A program made the position numbers and the translations under genes. Below, piece by piece: positions 1 through 9,945 of a DNA stretch of 42,907 bases. The notes beneath the pieces are model-generated. The model did no database searches. It worked only from the letters and a program-made list of their open reading frames with translations, and was not told where the DNA came from. Source of the stretch: Chromatiales bacterium (GTDB lineage: Bacteria > Pseudomonadota > Gammaproteobacteria > RBG-16-57-12); contig JALSJH010000040.1 of the NCBI GenBank assembly GCA_026989455.1, positions 1 through 42,907 of the forward strand. The letters are read 5' to 3'. Each line of letters starts with the position of its first letter. Positions within the stretch are counted from its first letter, which is position 1.

Positions 1-644
1 CCACGGCTGATTACACCGTGGCATTAACTGCCTATCGGAGTGCATCACTTGAAGCGTGTGCCGATGTGCTACTGCCGATTACACCGTTGACAGAAACCTC
101 AGGCTCCCTAGTTAATGTGGAAGGGTGTATGCAGTCTTTTTCTGCTGCGGTGATGCCAAAGGGTGAATCACGCCCGGCATGGAAGGTGCTACGTGTATTG
201 GGTAATATTTTTGATATTGAAGGGTTTGAGTACCTCTCCAGTAGTGACGTGAACCAAGAGTTGCAAGCAATGATATCGAATGTGAAGCCAGCTAGCCAAA
301 CGGTGTCGGCACTCTCTGGTGATGTTGCGGTGGCTGAAGGTTTGCAGAGAATATCAGAGTGCGCGATCTACTCGGGTGATGCGCAAATCCGTCGCTCCGC
401 TAGCTTGCAGCTGACCCGTGATGGCTTGGAAAGCTCCGCAGTGCAACTCAATAGTGCTACGGCTGAGAAGAGTGGCGTGCTTGATTGTACGCACCTACGA
501 CTCAAGCAGGGTGATGTGGAAATTGACATGCCAATGGTTATAAATGATCGTGTTGCCGATGGCGCACTCTTGGTATACAGTGGCCTGCCGCAGACATCGG
601 GTCTTGCCGCAGATTTTTCACCAATAACAATTAAAAAAGCTTAA
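1..644 (+). CDS. nuoG: NADH-quinone oxidoreductase subunit G, C-terminal part (5' truncated by window edge)
   Basis: This is the last ~214 codons of the large iron-sulfur/molybdopterin-fold subunit of the complex I peripheral arm. The frame is open from base 3, so the GTG at 18 is not the true start. The visible part includes the stretch ADVLLPITPLTETSGSLVNV, typical of the molybdopterin-oxidoreductase fold (cofactor-less in NuoG), where a loop often reads 'ETSGSxxNxEG'. The N-terminal [2Fe-2S] and [4Fe-4S] domains lie outside the window. It ends 31 bases before nuoH and is followed by nuoH-N in standard order, which supports the call more strongly than the fragment alone. NuoG passes electrons along its Fe-S chain towards NuoI and quinone. 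Confidence 0.9.
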   Translation, partial: TADYTVALTAYRSASLEACADVLLPITPLTETSGSLVNVEGCMQSFSAAVMPKGESRPAWKVLRVLGNIFDIEGFEYLSSSDVNQELQAMISNVKPASQTVSALSGDVAVAEGLQRISECAIYSGDAQIRRSASLQLTRDGLESSAVQLNSATAEKSGVLDCTHLRLKQGDVEIDMPMVINDRVADGALLVYSGLPQTSGLAADFSPITIKKA

Positions 645-675
645 TTAAGCTGTGTTTCAGGGGTGAGAGGGTTTA

Positions 676-1734
676 ATGATTGAGACATTGCAAAATTTGT
701 TGAGTTTCCTGCCTGAGGTAGTGCTGAGTTTAGTCATCATTACGGTGAAGATTCTTGCGATTGTGTTGCCTATAATGGGTGCCGTGGCCTATTTGACTCT
801 AGCTGAGCGTAAAGTTATCAGTTATATACAGGTTCGAATTGGCCCGAATAGAGTCGGCCCTCGTGGTTTGTTGCAACCGATCGCTGATGCGCTTAAGTTG
901 ATCATGAAAGAGGTGATTGTACCTGCTCAGGCAAATAAAAAGCTGTTCATGATTGCACCGGTTTTGGCTTTTGCACCTGCAATAGCTGCATGGGCTGTCG
1001 TGCCATTTGATGAAGGCATGGTTCTGTCAAATATTGATGCATCGCTACTCTATATATTGGCCATTACCTCAATGGCTGTTTATGGTGTCATTCTCGCCGG
1101 TTGGGCATCCAATTCAAAGTACGCTTTTTTGGGTGCAATGCGATCTGCTGCACAGATAGTGTCGTATGAAATCGCAATGGGCTTTGCGCTGGTGACGGTG
1201 CTTATGGCTGCAGGCAGCCTGAATCTAACTGAGATTGTTAACGCCCAGCAGGGCGGTGTGTGGATGTGGTTCTTCATCCCGCTATGGCCAATGTTCCTTG
1301 TCTATTATATTTCAGGATTAGCAGAAACCAACCGCGCTCCGTTTGACGTTGCTGAGGGTGAATCTGAGATTGTTGCTGGCTTCCATGTTGAGTACTCCGG
1401 CATGACATTCTCAATATTCTTCCTTGCTGAATATGCGAACATGATATTGATCGCGCTGTTAACTGCGCTGATGTTTTGCGGCGGCTGGTTATCACCTTTC
1501 CAAGGCATTCCAGTATTAGAGTCAATGTTTAGTTGGGTGCCAGGAATTGTCTGGTTGTTGCTTAAGACAAGTTTCTTCCTGTTCTTATTCCTTTGGTTCC
1601 GTGCAACCTTTCCACGTTACCGCTATGACCAAATCATGCGACTCGGTTGGAAAGTGCTAATTCCAATCACTATTTTTTGGGTACTACTGCTTGGTTTGGC
1701 TATTGTTGAAGGCTGGGGCCCCTGGTTTGGCTAG
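676..1734 (+). CDS. nuoH: NADH-quinone oxidoreductase subunit H (complex I membrane subunit, ND1)
   Basis: NuoH forms the heel of complex I where the quinone cavity meets the membrane arm, and couples quinone reduction to proton movement. The 352-residue product is strongly hydrophobic with about eight membrane segments. Diagnostic stretches are AERK (43-46), [11 protein letters not shown] (54-64), the acidic quinone-site loop [15 protein letters not shown] (217-231) and [12 protein letters not shown] (308-319). GAGAGG precedes the ATG at 676. The TAG stop (1732-1734) lies inside the CTAG that borders the inverted-repeat element at 1731-1897. That element separates nuoH from nuoI, which are normally adjacent. 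Length is in the usual range, so the insertion does not seem to have damaged the protein. Confidence 0.97.
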   Translation: MIETLQNLLSFLPEVVLSLVIITVKILAIVLPIMGAVAYLTLAERKVISYIQVRIGPNRVGPRGLLQPIADALKLIMKEVIVPAQANKKLFMIAPVLAFAPAIAAWAVVPFDEGMVLSNIDASLLYILAITSMAVYGVILAGWASNSKYAFLGAMRSAAQIVSYEIAMGFALVTVLMAAGSLNLTEIVNAQQGGVWMWFFIPLWPMFLVYYISGLAETNRAPFDVAEGESEIVAGFHVEYSGMTFSIFFLAEYANMILIALLTALMFCGGWLSPFQGIPVLESMFSWVPGIVWLLLKTSFFLFLFLWFRATFPRYRYDQIMRLGWKVLIPITIFWVLLLGLAIVEGWGPWFG

Positions 1735-1897
1735 GAGGCCGTCCGAGAATAGAAGCCGTAGCGAGGAGAAGCAATTTTGAGTACATTTTTTCGGTTATTT
1801 GAGGCGAATAGTTGTTCATGTTTAACGAAAATGAGCGCAAAAATGGGCTGGAATGGCTTTTCCGCAGTAGGCTCTCTATTTTCGGACGGACTCCTAG
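1731..1897. mobile_element. MITE-like element E1, 167 bp, between nuoH and nuoI
   Basis: Imperfect terminal inverted repeats lie at 1731-1752 and 1876-1897 (20 of 22 positions match), and each outer end reads CTAG. The left arm begins CTAGGAGGCCGTCCGAGAAT. Nothing inside codes for a protein. Length, CTAG borders and central motifs (AATAGT about 77-82 bases in, and an AATGAGnGC motif) are shared with the 166-bp element at 12042, so I treat them as diverged members of one family. CTAG borders fit a 4-bp YTAR target duplication as made by IS5-group transposases; that family assignment is inference. It sits inside the nuo operon and must be read through. Confidence 0.7.
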
Positions 1898-1915
1898 GGG
1901 TTGGAGAAGAGATTT

Positions 1916-2404
1916 ATGACTGCTATTAAACACTTTTTTAAGACTTTTTTCCTTTGGGAGCTTGTGCTTGGTCTTAAGCTGACGGGTAAGTACCTGTTTG
2001 CACGCAAGATCACGGTTCAGTACCCAGAAGAGAAAACACCTCAGTCTAATCGATTTCGCGGTCTGCACGCGCAGCGTCGTTATGCGAATGGTGAGGAGCG
2101 TTGTATCGCATGCAAGCTTTGCGAGGCAGTCTGCCCAGCGCTGGCGATCACCATTGATATGGAAGAGCGTGAAGATGGTTCGCGCCGTACCACTCGCTAC
2201 GACATAGACCTTTCTAAATGTATTTTTTGCGGTTTTTGTGAAGAGTCGTGCCCAGTTGATGCGATTGTTGAAACGCGTCATTTCGAGTACTGTGGCGATG
2301 TCCGCGAAGATTTGCTCATGACAAAAGAGAAGCTGTTGGCTGTTGGTGACCGCTTTGAAACAGAAATTGCAAATGATCGCGCTGCTGATGCGCAGTATCG
2401 CTAA
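1916..2404 (+). CDS. nuoI: NADH-quinone oxidoreductase subunit I (2x[4Fe-4S] ferredoxin-like)
   Basis: NuoI carries clusters N6a and N6b, which relay electrons to the terminal cluster N2 and quinone. Two CxxCxxCxxxC motifs are visible in the 162-residue product: C63, C66, C69, C73 and C102, C105, C108, C112. The amphipathic N-terminus ([20 protein letters not shown]) fits membrane docking. I chose ATG 1916 over the in-frame TTG at 1901 because GGAGAAG (1903-1909) is well placed as its ribosome site and the length then matches the family. The ribosome site lies just outside the right end of element E1, so the insertion left translation signals intact. Confidence 0.96.
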   Translation: MTAIKHFFKTFFLWELVLGLKLTGKYLFARKITVQYPEEKTPQSNRFRGLHAQRRYANGEERCIACKLCEAVCPALAITIDMEEREDGSRRTTRYDIDLSKCIFCGFCEESCPVDAIVETRHFEYCGDVREDLLMTKEKLLAVGDRFETEIANDRAADAQYR

Positions 2405-2425
2405 TTAACCTAATGGCGCAATATC

Positions 2426-3043
2426 ATGGCTTTTGAACTGATCATATTTTATATTTTTTCCACCATACTTGTGGGCTCAGCGCTGGCGGTTATTACCGTG
2501 CGAAACCCAATCTATGCTGCACTCTTTTTGGTGCTCGCCTTCTTTACCTGTGCGGGCGTTTGGCTGCTGCTTGAAGCGGAGTTTCTTGCCATTACACTGG
2601 TGCTTGTCTATGTCGGTGCGGTTATGGTGCTGTTCCTTTTCGTGGTGATGATGCTCGATATAAATTTGGCACCACTGAAAGAGGGTTTTATAAGATTCCT
2701 TCCGGTTGGTGTTGCGGTGGGTGTCATTATCCTTATCCAGATGGCGATGATTCTCGGTCCAGAGAATTTTGGCCTAGAGAAGTTTGCAATGCCAGTAGGG
2801 CAGGGTGAAGACTACAGCAATACAAAGGCTCTCGGACGTATCTTATATACTACCTATGTCTACCCCTTCGAGATTGCGGCCGTTATTCTGCTGGTCGCGA
2901 TTATTGCAGCGATTTCATTAACGCTGCGAAAGCGCCCGGATTCTAAAAAACAAAATGTTGCTGATCAGGTGAAGGTGCGCCGTGAAGACCGTGTTCGCTT
3001 GGTTAAGATGCCCGCCACAAAAAAAGATGAGGTACAGTCATGA
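2426..3043 (+). CDS. nuoJ: NADH-quinone oxidoreductase subunit J (ND6)
   Basis: This small antiporter-arm membrane subunit has 205 residues and about five hydrophobic segments. The conserved stretch with [20 protein letters not shown] (around residues 58-77) is the signature of ND6/NuoJ, whose helix 3 carries a pi-bulge near the quinone-to-membrane coupling path. The C-terminal ~35 residues are charged ([10 protein letters not shown]... KKDEVQS) and probably cytoplasmic. No strong ribosome site precedes the ATG. The stop overlaps the nuoK start by 4 bases (ATGA), which implies coupled translation. Confidence 0.95.
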   Translation: MAFELIIFYIFSTILVGSALAVITVRNPIYAALFLVLAFFTCAGVWLLLEAEFLAITLVLVYVGAVMVLFLFVVMMLDINLAPLKEGFIRFLPVGVAVGVIILIQMAMILGPENFGLEKFAMPVGQGEDYSNTKALGRILYTTYVYPFEIAAVILLVAIIAAISLTLRKRPDSKKQNVADQVKVRREDRVRLVKMPATKKDEVQS

Positions 3044-3345
3044 TTACGTTGTCCCATTTCCTCATTTTGAGTGCGATACTATTTTGCATCAGCATGGCGG
3101 GTATCTTCATAAACCGTAAAAATATTATTATTTTGCTGATGGCCATTGAACTGATGCTGCTTGCGGTTAATATTAATTTTGTTGCCTTTTCATACTATCT
3201 CAATGATTTGGCGGGTCAGGTTTTCGTGTTCTTCATATTGACCGTTGCCGCTGCTGAGGCCGCAATCGGACTCGCCATTCTCGTAGTGCTATTCCGCAAT
3301 AAGCGCACTATCAATGTTGACAGCCTTGATTCTCTGAAGGGATAA
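3040..3345 (+). CDS. nuoK: NADH-quinone oxidoreductase subunit K (ND4L)
   Basis: NuoK is a three-helix membrane subunit that links the NuoA/J/H coupling region to the antiporter-like subunits. It has 101 residues, the usual length. Two buried glutamates expected for proton transfer are visible at E37 (in LLMAIELML) and E73 (in AAAEAAIG), matching E36 and E72 of the E. coli protein. The start overlaps the end of nuoJ and the stop is two bases before nuoL, so this is a tightly coupled operon segment. Confidence 0.97.
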   Translation: MITLSHFLILSAILFCISMAGIFINRKNIIILLMAIELMLLAVNINFVAFSYYLNDLAGQVFVFFILTVAAAEAAIGLAILVVLFRNKRTINVDSLDSLKG

Positions 3346-3347
3346 CG

Positions 3348-5312
3348 ATGACAGATTCTATGCATAACGTTTATCTCGCCATTGTGTTGGCACCACTGGT
3401 TGGTGCGATCATTGCGGGTCTATTTGGTAAACAGGTCGGCCGATCAGGTGCGCACTGGGTCACCAATATTGGTGTTGCGGTCTCTTTTGTTCTCTCTGTC
3501 GTTGTTTTTAAACACATGATAATCGATGGTGCAGAGAGCTATAACGCATCTGTTTACACTTGGCTGATCAGTGATGGCATAAAGTTTGAGATTGGTTTTT
3601 TGGTTGATGAGCTGACGGCGATGATGATGGTCGTTGTAACCTTTATATCTCTGATGGTACATATTTATACCATTGGCTATATGAAAGATGACCCTGGTTA
3701 TCAACGCTTTTTTAGTTATATATCGCTATTCACGTTCTCCATGTTGACGCTGGTGATGGCTAATAACTTCATGCAGCTTTTCTTTGGCTGGGAAGCGGTG
3801 GGGCTGGTTTCGTATCTACTGATTGGTTTTTGGTATAAAAAAGAGACCGCAATCTATGCAAACTTAAAAGCATTTTTGGTTAATCGGGTGGGTGATTTTG
3901 GCTTTCTGCTGGGTATTGCTGCGGTGGTTATGTACTTCAATACGCTCGACTATGCCGAGGTATTTGCGGTGGCTCCCATGATGGCCGATATCACCATACA
4001 GGTGATACCGGGTCTGGACTGGTCACTGATGACCGTCATTTGCATCCTATTATTTATTGGCGCGATGGGTAAGTCTGCGCAGGTGCCACTCCATGTTTGG
4101 CTCCCTGACTCCATGGAAGGTCCAACGCCGATTTCTGCACTGATACATGCCGCTACCATGGTAACCGCAGGCATCTATATGGTCGCTCGGATGTCGCCAC
4201 TCTATGAGCAATCGACCACCGCACTAAGTTTTATTCTGATAATTGGTGCCATAACAGCACTTTCGATGGGCTTTCTCGGTATTATCCAAAACGATATTAA
4301 ACGCGTCATTGCCTATTCGACACTTTCACAGCTGGGCTATATGACGGTTGCGTTGGGTGCATCAGCTTATGCAGCCGGTGTGTTCCATCTAATGACACAT
4401 GCATTTTTCAAGGCGCTGTTGTTTCTCGCGGCAGGGTCGGTGATTATCGCGATGCACCATGAGCAGGATATTCGCAAGATGGGGGGGTTGAAAAAATACC
4501 TACCCGTTACCTACGGGGCGATGTTGATCGGCTCCCTTGCACTGATCGGTTTTCCATTCTTCTCAGGGTTTTTCTCTAAAGATGCCATTATTGAGGCAGT
4601 GCGACACTCAGAAATAACCGGAGCGGGTTTTGCTTATGTTTGTATCTTGTTGGGCGTATTTGTTACCGCGTTCTACAGTTTCCGTATGTTCTTTCTGGTG
4701 TTTCATGGCAAAGAACGTATGGATGAACATACTAAACAACACCTGCATGAGTCGCCAAAGGTTGTTACTTGGCCACTGATAGCCCTTGCGATACCCTCCG
4801 TTCTTGCGGGTGGTTATTTCATCGGCCCAATGCTGTTCGGTGATTTTTTCGGCAACGCGATCTATGTTTCTCCAGAGCGTGATACGCTGGCGATTGTCGG
4901 CGGCTACTACACAGGTGTAGTCGGCTTTGTAGCGCACGCGTTTGCTGGTCCTGCTATCTATCTCGCTGCGGGAGGTGTCGGCTTGGCCTGGTTCTTCTAT
5001 ATGAAGCGTCGTGACTTGCCGGGTAAAATACAGAAAACATTTAAGCCCATTAATACGATTCTCGAAAATAATTACGGCTTTGATCGCTTTAATGAAGTTG
5101 TTTTTGCCAATGGTTCACGGATGCTGGGTCGCTTCTTCTGGAAGGTGGGTGACGTGATGATTATTGACGGCATAATGGTCAATGGAACTGCAAATGCGGT
5201 AGGTTGGATTGCTGCGAAGGCTCGCCGCATTCAGACCGGCTACCTCTATCACTATGCATTCTCAATGATTATTGGTCTGTTGTTGTTGCTGAGCTGGATT
5301 CTGCTCAAATAA
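3348..5312 (+). CDS. nuoL: NADH-quinone oxidoreductase subunit L (ND5, antiporter-like proton pump)
   Basis: NuoL is the distal proton-pumping subunit of complex I. The 654-residue protein has the Mrp-antiporter core with E149 (FFGWEAVGLVSYLLIG) and K242 (GKSAQVPLHVWLPDSMEGPT), equivalents of the key E144 and K229 of E. coli NuoL. After the core comes a long amphipathic region and a final helix (AFSMIIGLLLLLSWILLK), as expected for the lateral helix that braces the membrane arm. AAGGGA lies just before the ATG at 3348; a second in-frame Met follows four codons later. It is followed 20 bases later by nuoM. Confidence 0.97.
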   Translation: MTDSMHNVYLAIVLAPLVGAIIAGLFGKQVGRSGAHWVTNIGVAVSFVLSVVVFKHMIIDGAESYNASVYTWLISDGIKFEIGFLVDELTAMMMVVVTFISLMVHIYTIGYMKDDPGYQRFFSYISLFTFSMLTLVMANNFMQLFFGWEAVGLVSYLLIGFWYKKETAIYANLKAFLVNRVGDFGFLLGIAAVVMYFNTLDYAEVFAVAPMMADITIQVIPGLDWSLMTVICILLFIGAMGKSAQVPLHVWLPDSMEGPTPISALIHAATMVTAGIYMVARMSPLYEQSTTALSFILIIGAITALSMGFLGIIQNDIKRVIAYSTLSQLGYMTVALGASAYAAGVFHLMTHAFFKALLFLAAGSVIIAMHHEQDIRKMGGLKKYLPVTYGAMLIGSLALIGFPFFSGFFSKDAIIEAVRHSEITGAGFAYVCILLGVFVTAFYSFRMFFLVFHGKERMDEHTKQHLHESPKVVTWPLIALAIPSVLAGGYFIGPMLFGDFFGNAIYVSPERDTLAIVGGYYTGVVGFVAHAFAGPAIYLAAGGVGLAWFFYMKRRDLPGKIQKTFKPINTILENNYGFDRFNEVVFANGSRMLGRFFWKVGDVMIIDGIMVNGTANAVGWIAAKARRIQTGYLYHYAFSMIIGLLLLLSWILLK

Positions 5313-5332
5313 TAAAAAAGGTTATGATTTAA

Positions 5333-6847
5333 ATGTCAGATTTGCCACTACTCAGTCTGGTTATTTGGGTGCCGATTATCGGAGCCCTGTTTGTGCTTGC
5401 CTGTCATTCAGAGGAGAGAGCACCGCTTGCGCGAATTCTAGCGCTGACAGTTGCTGTTGTGACCTTTCTCTTGTCTATATTGCTCTATACAGGTTTTGAC
5501 CTGACCACCCATGAAATGCAGTTTGTTGAGCATGTTTCGTGGATTCCCGCATTCAATGTTTTTTACCATCTTGGTGTCGATGGCATTTCAATGCCGCTGA
5601 TTATTTTGACAACCTTTTCCACTGTTTTGGTGGTCTTGGCGGGATGGGAAGTTATTAAGCACAAGCCTGCACTCTACATGGCCTCATTCTTGATTATGAT
5701 GGGTTTCATGAACGGTGTTTTTGCGGCACTTGATGCTGTTTTGTTCTATGTGTTTTGGGAAGCGCTGTTGATTCCAATGTTTCTCGTTATTGGTATCTGG
5801 GGCGGTCCGCGCCGGGTTTATGCAACGATCAAGTTTTTCTTGTATACCTTCTTTGGTTCGGTATTCATGCTGATCGCATTGATCTACATGTATATGGAGT
5901 CAGGCAGCTTCTCAATTCTTGGGATGCAGGATATGTCGCTGGGCTTGACGGCGCAGATATGGATATTCTTGGCGTTCCTGATTGCATTTGCAGTCAAGGT
6001 TCCCATGTGGCCGGTACATACTTGGTTGCCTGATGCTCACGTGGAGGCACCGACAGGTGGCTCGGTTATTCTGGCGGCTATTATGCTGAAGCTAGGTGCC
6101 TATGGTTTCTTGAGGTTCAGCTTGCCGATAACCCCGGATGCGAGTGCTGAGCTGGCATGGCTGGTGATTACCCTCTCATTGATCGGTATCGTCTATATCG
6201 GCTTTGTTGCGCTGGCGCAATCCGATATGAAAAAGCTAGTGGCCTACTCATCCATTGCCCATATGGGGTTCGTAACGCTTGGCCTCTTTGTTCCTTTCTT
6301 GATTTTTTCCAATACCGGGTCAATGTCGGGTGCGGCACTGGGCTTAGAGGGTGCGATGGTGCAAATGGTCTCCCATGGTTTTGTTTCAGGTGCCATGTTC
6401 CTCTGTATCGGGGTTCTTTATGATCGCATGCATAGCCGTGAAATCAGCTCTTATGGTGGGGTGGCCGAGAAGATGCCGTGGTTTGCTGCCTTTGCGGTTC
6501 TGTTTGCCATGGCAAATGCTGGGCTACCTGGAACATCCGGTTTTGTCGGAGAGTTTATGGTTATCCTCAGTGCATTCAAAGCTAATTTCTGGATCGCCTT
6601 TTTGGCGGGAACAACATTAATTATCGGTGCAGCATATACACTGTGGATGATCAAACGGGTCTTCTTTGGTGCGGTCAGCAATGAAAATGTAGAAAAACTC
6701 GAAGACTTGAATAAACGAGAGTTTTTCATATTAACAACCCTGGCTATCGCTGTGCTTGTGCTGGGTATATGGCCTGCACCGTTACTTGAAGTGATGCACC
6801 CAACTGTAGATAATCTGATTTACCAAATCAGCAGCTCTAAACTATAA
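5333..6847 (+). CDS. nuoM: NADH-quinone oxidoreductase subunit M (ND4, antiporter-like proton pump)
   Basis: This is the second antiporter-like pump, 504 residues with about 14 membrane segments. The conserved glutamate is E143 (FYVFWEALLIPMF) and the central lysine is K222 in AFAVKVPMWPVHTWLPDAHV, followed by EAPTGGSVILA, a signature that separates NuoM from NuoL and NuoN. AAGG precedes the ATG. It lies 20 bases after nuoL and 19 before nuoN, so these three are surely co-transcribed. Confidence 0.97.
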   Translation: MSDLPLLSLVIWVPIIGALFVLACHSEERAPLARILALTVAVVTFLLSILLYTGFDLTTHEMQFVEHVSWIPAFNVFYHLGVDGISMPLIILTTFSTVLVVLAGWEVIKHKPALYMASFLIMMGFMNGVFAALDAVLFYVFWEALLIPMFLVIGIWGGPRRVYATIKFFLYTFFGSVFMLIALIYMYMESGSFSILGMQDMSLGLTAQIWIFLAFLIAFAVKVPMWPVHTWLPDAHVEAPTGGSVILAAIMLKLGAYGFLRFSLPITPDASAELAWLVITLSLIGIVYIGFVALAQSDMKKLVAYSSIAHMGFVTLGLFVPFLIFSNTGSMSGAALGLEGAMVQMVSHGFVSGAMFLCIGVLYDRMHSREISSYGGVAEKMPWFAAFAVLFAMANAGLPGTSGFVGEFMVILSAFKANFWIAFLAGTTLIIGAAYTLWMIKRVFFGAVSNENVEKLEDLNKREFFILTTLAIAVLVLGIWPAPLLEVMHPTVDNLIYQISSSKL

Positions 6848-6866
6848 CAAGGTCGAGTAATAGAGT

Positions 6867-8300
6867 ATGAACTTTGAAGTGCCGAATTTTACGCCTGCGA
6901 TACCAGAGATGTTTGTGCTCGGTATGGCGTGTGTCATCCTGTTATTAGACCTCTTCGTTACAGATAAAGGTCGTGTGCTGACCTATATCCTGTCATTGGC
7001 AACGCTTGCCATCGCAGCGGTCTTAACCATCACGCTACATACCCCCGAGCCAGTTTATACCTTCAGTGGCAGCTATGTGGCGGATCCTATGTCAGCACTG
7101 TTAAAGGTGTTTATCTATCTGACAACGGCGTGTGTATTGATCTACTCACGAGACTACCTGCTCCAACGTGACTTACTAAAAGGCGAGTTTTACGTCCTCA
7201 CACTGTTCGCCGTTTTGGGTATGATGATTATGGTCTCAGCCCACAGTTTCATTACGATCTACCTTGGTCTGGAGCTACTCTCTCTCTGTTTATACGCTAT
7301 GGTTGCGCTTAATCGCGACTCGGAAGTTTCGACGGAAGCCGCCATGAAGTACTTTATTTTGGGTGCTTTGGCATCCGGTCTTCTGCTCTATGGCATGTCG
7401 ATACTCTATGGAATGACCGGCTCCTTGGATATCGCGGTTGTCGGCGAGAGAGTTATGGAAGCTGATCACGATAATATCGTGCTGATCTTCGGTCTGGTGT
7501 TTGTGATTATTGGCCTTGCATTTAAGTTAGGCGCAGTTCCTTTCCATATGTGGATTCCAGATGTTTATCACGGTGCGCCCACGCCAGTCACACTGTTTAT
7601 TGGCACAGCGCCAAAATTAGCAGCCTTTGCAATGGTGATGCGTATGTTGGTTGAGGGTATGCAAGGGTTGCATGTGCATTGGCAAGAGATGTTAATTATA
7701 TTGGCTATTTTGTCGATCGGTATCGGCAATATAATCGCAATCGCCCAAGGCAATATTAAACGGATGCTGGCCTACTCAACCATCGCACATGTTGGCTTTA
7801 TTCTGCTGGGTGTGATGACGGGTACCGCGTTCGGCTACTCTGCCGCGATGTTTTATGTTATCTCCTATGTAATTATGGGGCTGGGCGGTTTTGGTATGAT
7901 TATTCTACTGAGTCGCCAAGGTTTTGAAGCTGACAAGATTGACGACTTCAAAGGCTTGAACGACAGAAGCCCATGGTTTGCCTTAATGATGATGATTCTT
8001 ATGCTCTCTATGGCAGGTGTTCCCCCCGCTTTGGGCTTCTACGCAAAGTTGGCGGTGCTTGAGTCAGTGGTTAATGCAGGCTTTATCTGGCTGGCCGTGC
8101 TGGCAGTTATCTTCTCTGTTGTTGGTGCCTTTTATTACCTGCGAGTCATCAAGGTTATGTATTTCGACAAGGCGGAGGATACTAACCCTATTATTGCTGG
8201 TAGTGATATGAAAATTGTGCTGAGTCTCAACTCATTGGCTGTATTGGCGCTTGGGATATTCCCGGCAGGGTTGATGGCGCTCTGCATGACGGCACTGTAG
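6867..8300 (+). CDS. nuoN: NADH-quinone oxidoreductase subunit N (ND2, antiporter-like proton pump)
   Basis: NuoN is the antiporter-like subunit closest to NuoK. The 477-residue product carries [17 protein letters not shown] with the conserved Glu and [20 protein letters not shown] with the conserved Lys, the family signature. About 14 hydrophobic segments are visible. It is the last gene of the nuo operon. No clear rho-independent terminator follows; 206 bases separate it from tRNA-Leu. Confidence 0.97.
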   Translation: MNFEVPNFTPAIPEMFVLGMACVILLLDLFVTDKGRVLTYILSLATLAIAAVLTITLHTPEPVYTFSGSYVADPMSALLKVFIYLTTACVLIYSRDYLLQRDLLKGEFYVLTLFAVLGMMIMVSAHSFITIYLGLELLSLCLYAMVALNRDSEVSTEAAMKYFILGALASGLLLYGMSILYGMTGSLDIAVVGERVMEADHDNIVLIFGLVFVIIGLAFKLGAVPFHMWIPDVYHGAPTPVTLFIGTAPKLAAFAMVMRMLVEGMQGLHVHWQEMLIILAILSIGIGNIIAIAQGNIKRMLAYSTIAHVGFILLGVMTGTAFGYSAAMFYVISYVIMGLGGFGMIILLSRQGFEADKIDDFKGLNDRSPWFALMMMILMLSMAGVPPALGFYAKLAVLESVVNAGFIWLAVLAVIFSVVGAFYYLRVIKVMYFDKAEDTNPIIAGSDMKIVLSLNSLAVLALGIFPAGLMALCMTAL

Positions 8301-8402
8301 ACATGAAATAGTGTGAGTGGTTCTGATTTCCCTCGAATGCTCCTTGCTTAGTGGATGTGGATGTGGTCTACTGCACCACCAGTTTTAGAGGCCATGCTCA
8401 GT

Positions 8403-8430
8403 TTGGTCGACGTGTTACGAAAATTATAAC
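8403..8430 (+). promoter_or_regulatory. candidate promoter for tRNA-Leu
   Basis: TTGGTC at 8403-8408 is separated by 16 bases from TATAAC at 8425-8430. It would give a leader of about 70 bases before the tRNA. The match is moderate. The rest of the spacer 8301-8506 shows no gene, only short hairpins (for example CTGC/GCAG near 8452) and a small tandem of GTGGAT near 8352. Confidence 0.3.
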
Positions 8431-8506
8431 TACCTCAACGCCTGCTAAATGGCAGACCTCTTAATGATAAAGAGAGGATGTACGCAGTGTGGAATAAGTT
8501 TAAAAA

Positions 8507-8591
<85 letters not shown>

Positions 8592-8600
8592 TATTTATCG

Positions 8601-8628
8601 AAAGAGCTCTTTATGAGCTCTTTTTTTT
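8601..8628 (+). terminator. rho-independent terminator after tRNA-Leu
   Basis: AAAGAGCTC (8601-8609) and GAGCTCTTT (8615-8623) form a perfect 9-bp stem with a 5-base loop, running directly into eight T residues (8621-8628). It should end the tRNA transcript, so tig probably has its own promoter or relies on read-through. Confidence 0.88.
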
Positions 8629-8664
8629 ACGTTAGTGTAATGAGTTTTTCTTAAGGAGTATCTT

Positions 8665-9945
8665 ATGCAGGTTTCAGTCGAAACAACATCCGTTCTAGAG
8701 CGCCGCATGAAGGTCGAGGTCCCTGAAGAGCGTATCAAATCCGAAGTCGACAGCCGTTTGAAATCAATTGCACGGACAGCGCGTATTGATGGTTTTCGTG
8801 CGGGTAAAGTACCCATGAGTGTCATTAGAAAACGTCACCACGGCCAAGTGCTGCAAGAGGTCATTGGTGAGGTTATCCAGAGTACATTCTATGAGGCGAT
8901 TAGCAACGAAAAGCTGCAGCCTGTCGGTTCACCTTCAATCGATCCTCAGCCGTTGGCTGAAGATGGTGGGCTTTTATATATTGCAACCTTTGAGGTATAC
9001 CCTGATGTGACTCTCGCGGCGATGGAGTCGCTGACGATTGAGAAACCAGTGGTTGAAATTGCACCTTCTGATATTGATGCCATGATCGACAAAGTTCGTA
9101 AGCAACGCTCTGCTTGGCAGGTTGTTGAGCGTGCAGCTACCGATAAAGATCGCGTTAATATAGACTTTAAAGGCTCGATCGATGGCGAGGAGTTTGCGGG
9201 TGGTGCAGCAGAAAAGATGCCAGTAGAGCTAGGTGCAGGACGTATGATTGCCGGGTTTGAAGATCAGTTGGTTGGTGTTGTGGCAGGTGAAGAGCGTACT
9301 TTGGATCTCAGCTTCCCAGAAACGTATCACGCCAAAGAGCTGGCTGGAAAACCTGTTCAGTTTGCAGTCACTGTCAATTCAGTCGAAGAGCCTGCGGTTG
9401 CGGCACTGGATGAAGAGTTTGTTAAATCACTGGGTATCGAAAGCGGCAGCGTCGATGAGCTGCGCGAGCAAATAGCAAAAAGTATGCAGCTTGAACTTGA
9501 TAGTGCGCTACGTGCTGCACTTAAGAGGCAAGTGACTGAAAAGCTGTTTGAAATTAATGAGGTAGCCGTTCCAAAGGCGCTGATTGATCAAGATGTGGCA
9601 GCCTCTGCTGAGCGTTCAAATACGTCACTAGATAGCTTGAGTGATGAGCAACGTGCCGAGATGGCTGAAGCATCGAAAAAGCGCGTTACGATAGGCCTGA
9701 TATTTTCCCAAATAATAAAAGAAAATGATTTGAGTGTAAGCCCTGAGCGGTTGCGAGCTGAAGTGGAGAAAATGGCATCCACCTATGATGACCCGCAGCA
9801 GGTCATTGATTGGTACTTCAATGATGCGGGTAGACGTTCAGATGTAGAGGCGGTAGTGCTGGAAGATTTGATTGTTGACTTCGTTCTCGATGCGGTTAAA
9901 GTGACTGAAGTACCATCAACTTTTGATGAGATGGTTAAATCTTAA
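8665..9945 (+). CDS. tig: Trigger factor (ribosome-associated chaperone)
   Basis: Trigger factor binds ribosomal protein L23 at the tunnel exit and shields nascent chains. The 426-residue product has the ribosome-binding signature GFRAGKVP at 43-50, a FKBP-type PPIase insertion around 150-245 (it begins KDRVNIDFKGSIDGEEFAGG), and an acidic helical C-terminal chaperone domain. AAGGAG precedes the ATG. Standard tig-clpP-clpX-lon order follows. The stop codon (9943-9945) lies at the left edge of a short repeat shared with the lon upstream region. Confidence 0.97.
   Translation: MQVSVETTSVLERRMKVEVPEERIKSEVDSRLKSIARTARIDGFRAGKVPMSVIRKRHHGQVLQEVIGEVIQSTFYEAISNEKLQPVGSPSIDPQPLAEDGGLLYIATFEVYPDVTLAAMESLTIEKPVVEIAPSDIDAMIDKVRKQRSAWQVVERAATDKDRVNIDFKGSIDGEEFAGGAAEKMPVELGAGRMIAGFEDQLVGVVAGEERTLDLSFPETYHAKELAGKPVQFAVTVNSVEEPAVAALDEEFVKSLGIESGSVDELREQIAKSMQLELDSALRAALKRQVTEKLFEINEVAVPKALIDQDVAASAERSNTSLDSLSDEQRAEMAEASKKRVTIGLIFSQIIKENDLSVSPERLRAEVEKMASTYDDPQQVIDWYFNDAGRRSDVEAVVLEDLIVDFVLDAVKVTEVPSTFDEMVKS

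Noticed and set aside
1700-2281. 193-codon open frame on the minus strand across the nuoH-nuoI spacer
   Set aside because: It lies over element E1 and antisense to nuoI, whose two ferredoxin motifs are clear; no ribosome site or recognisable protein pattern.
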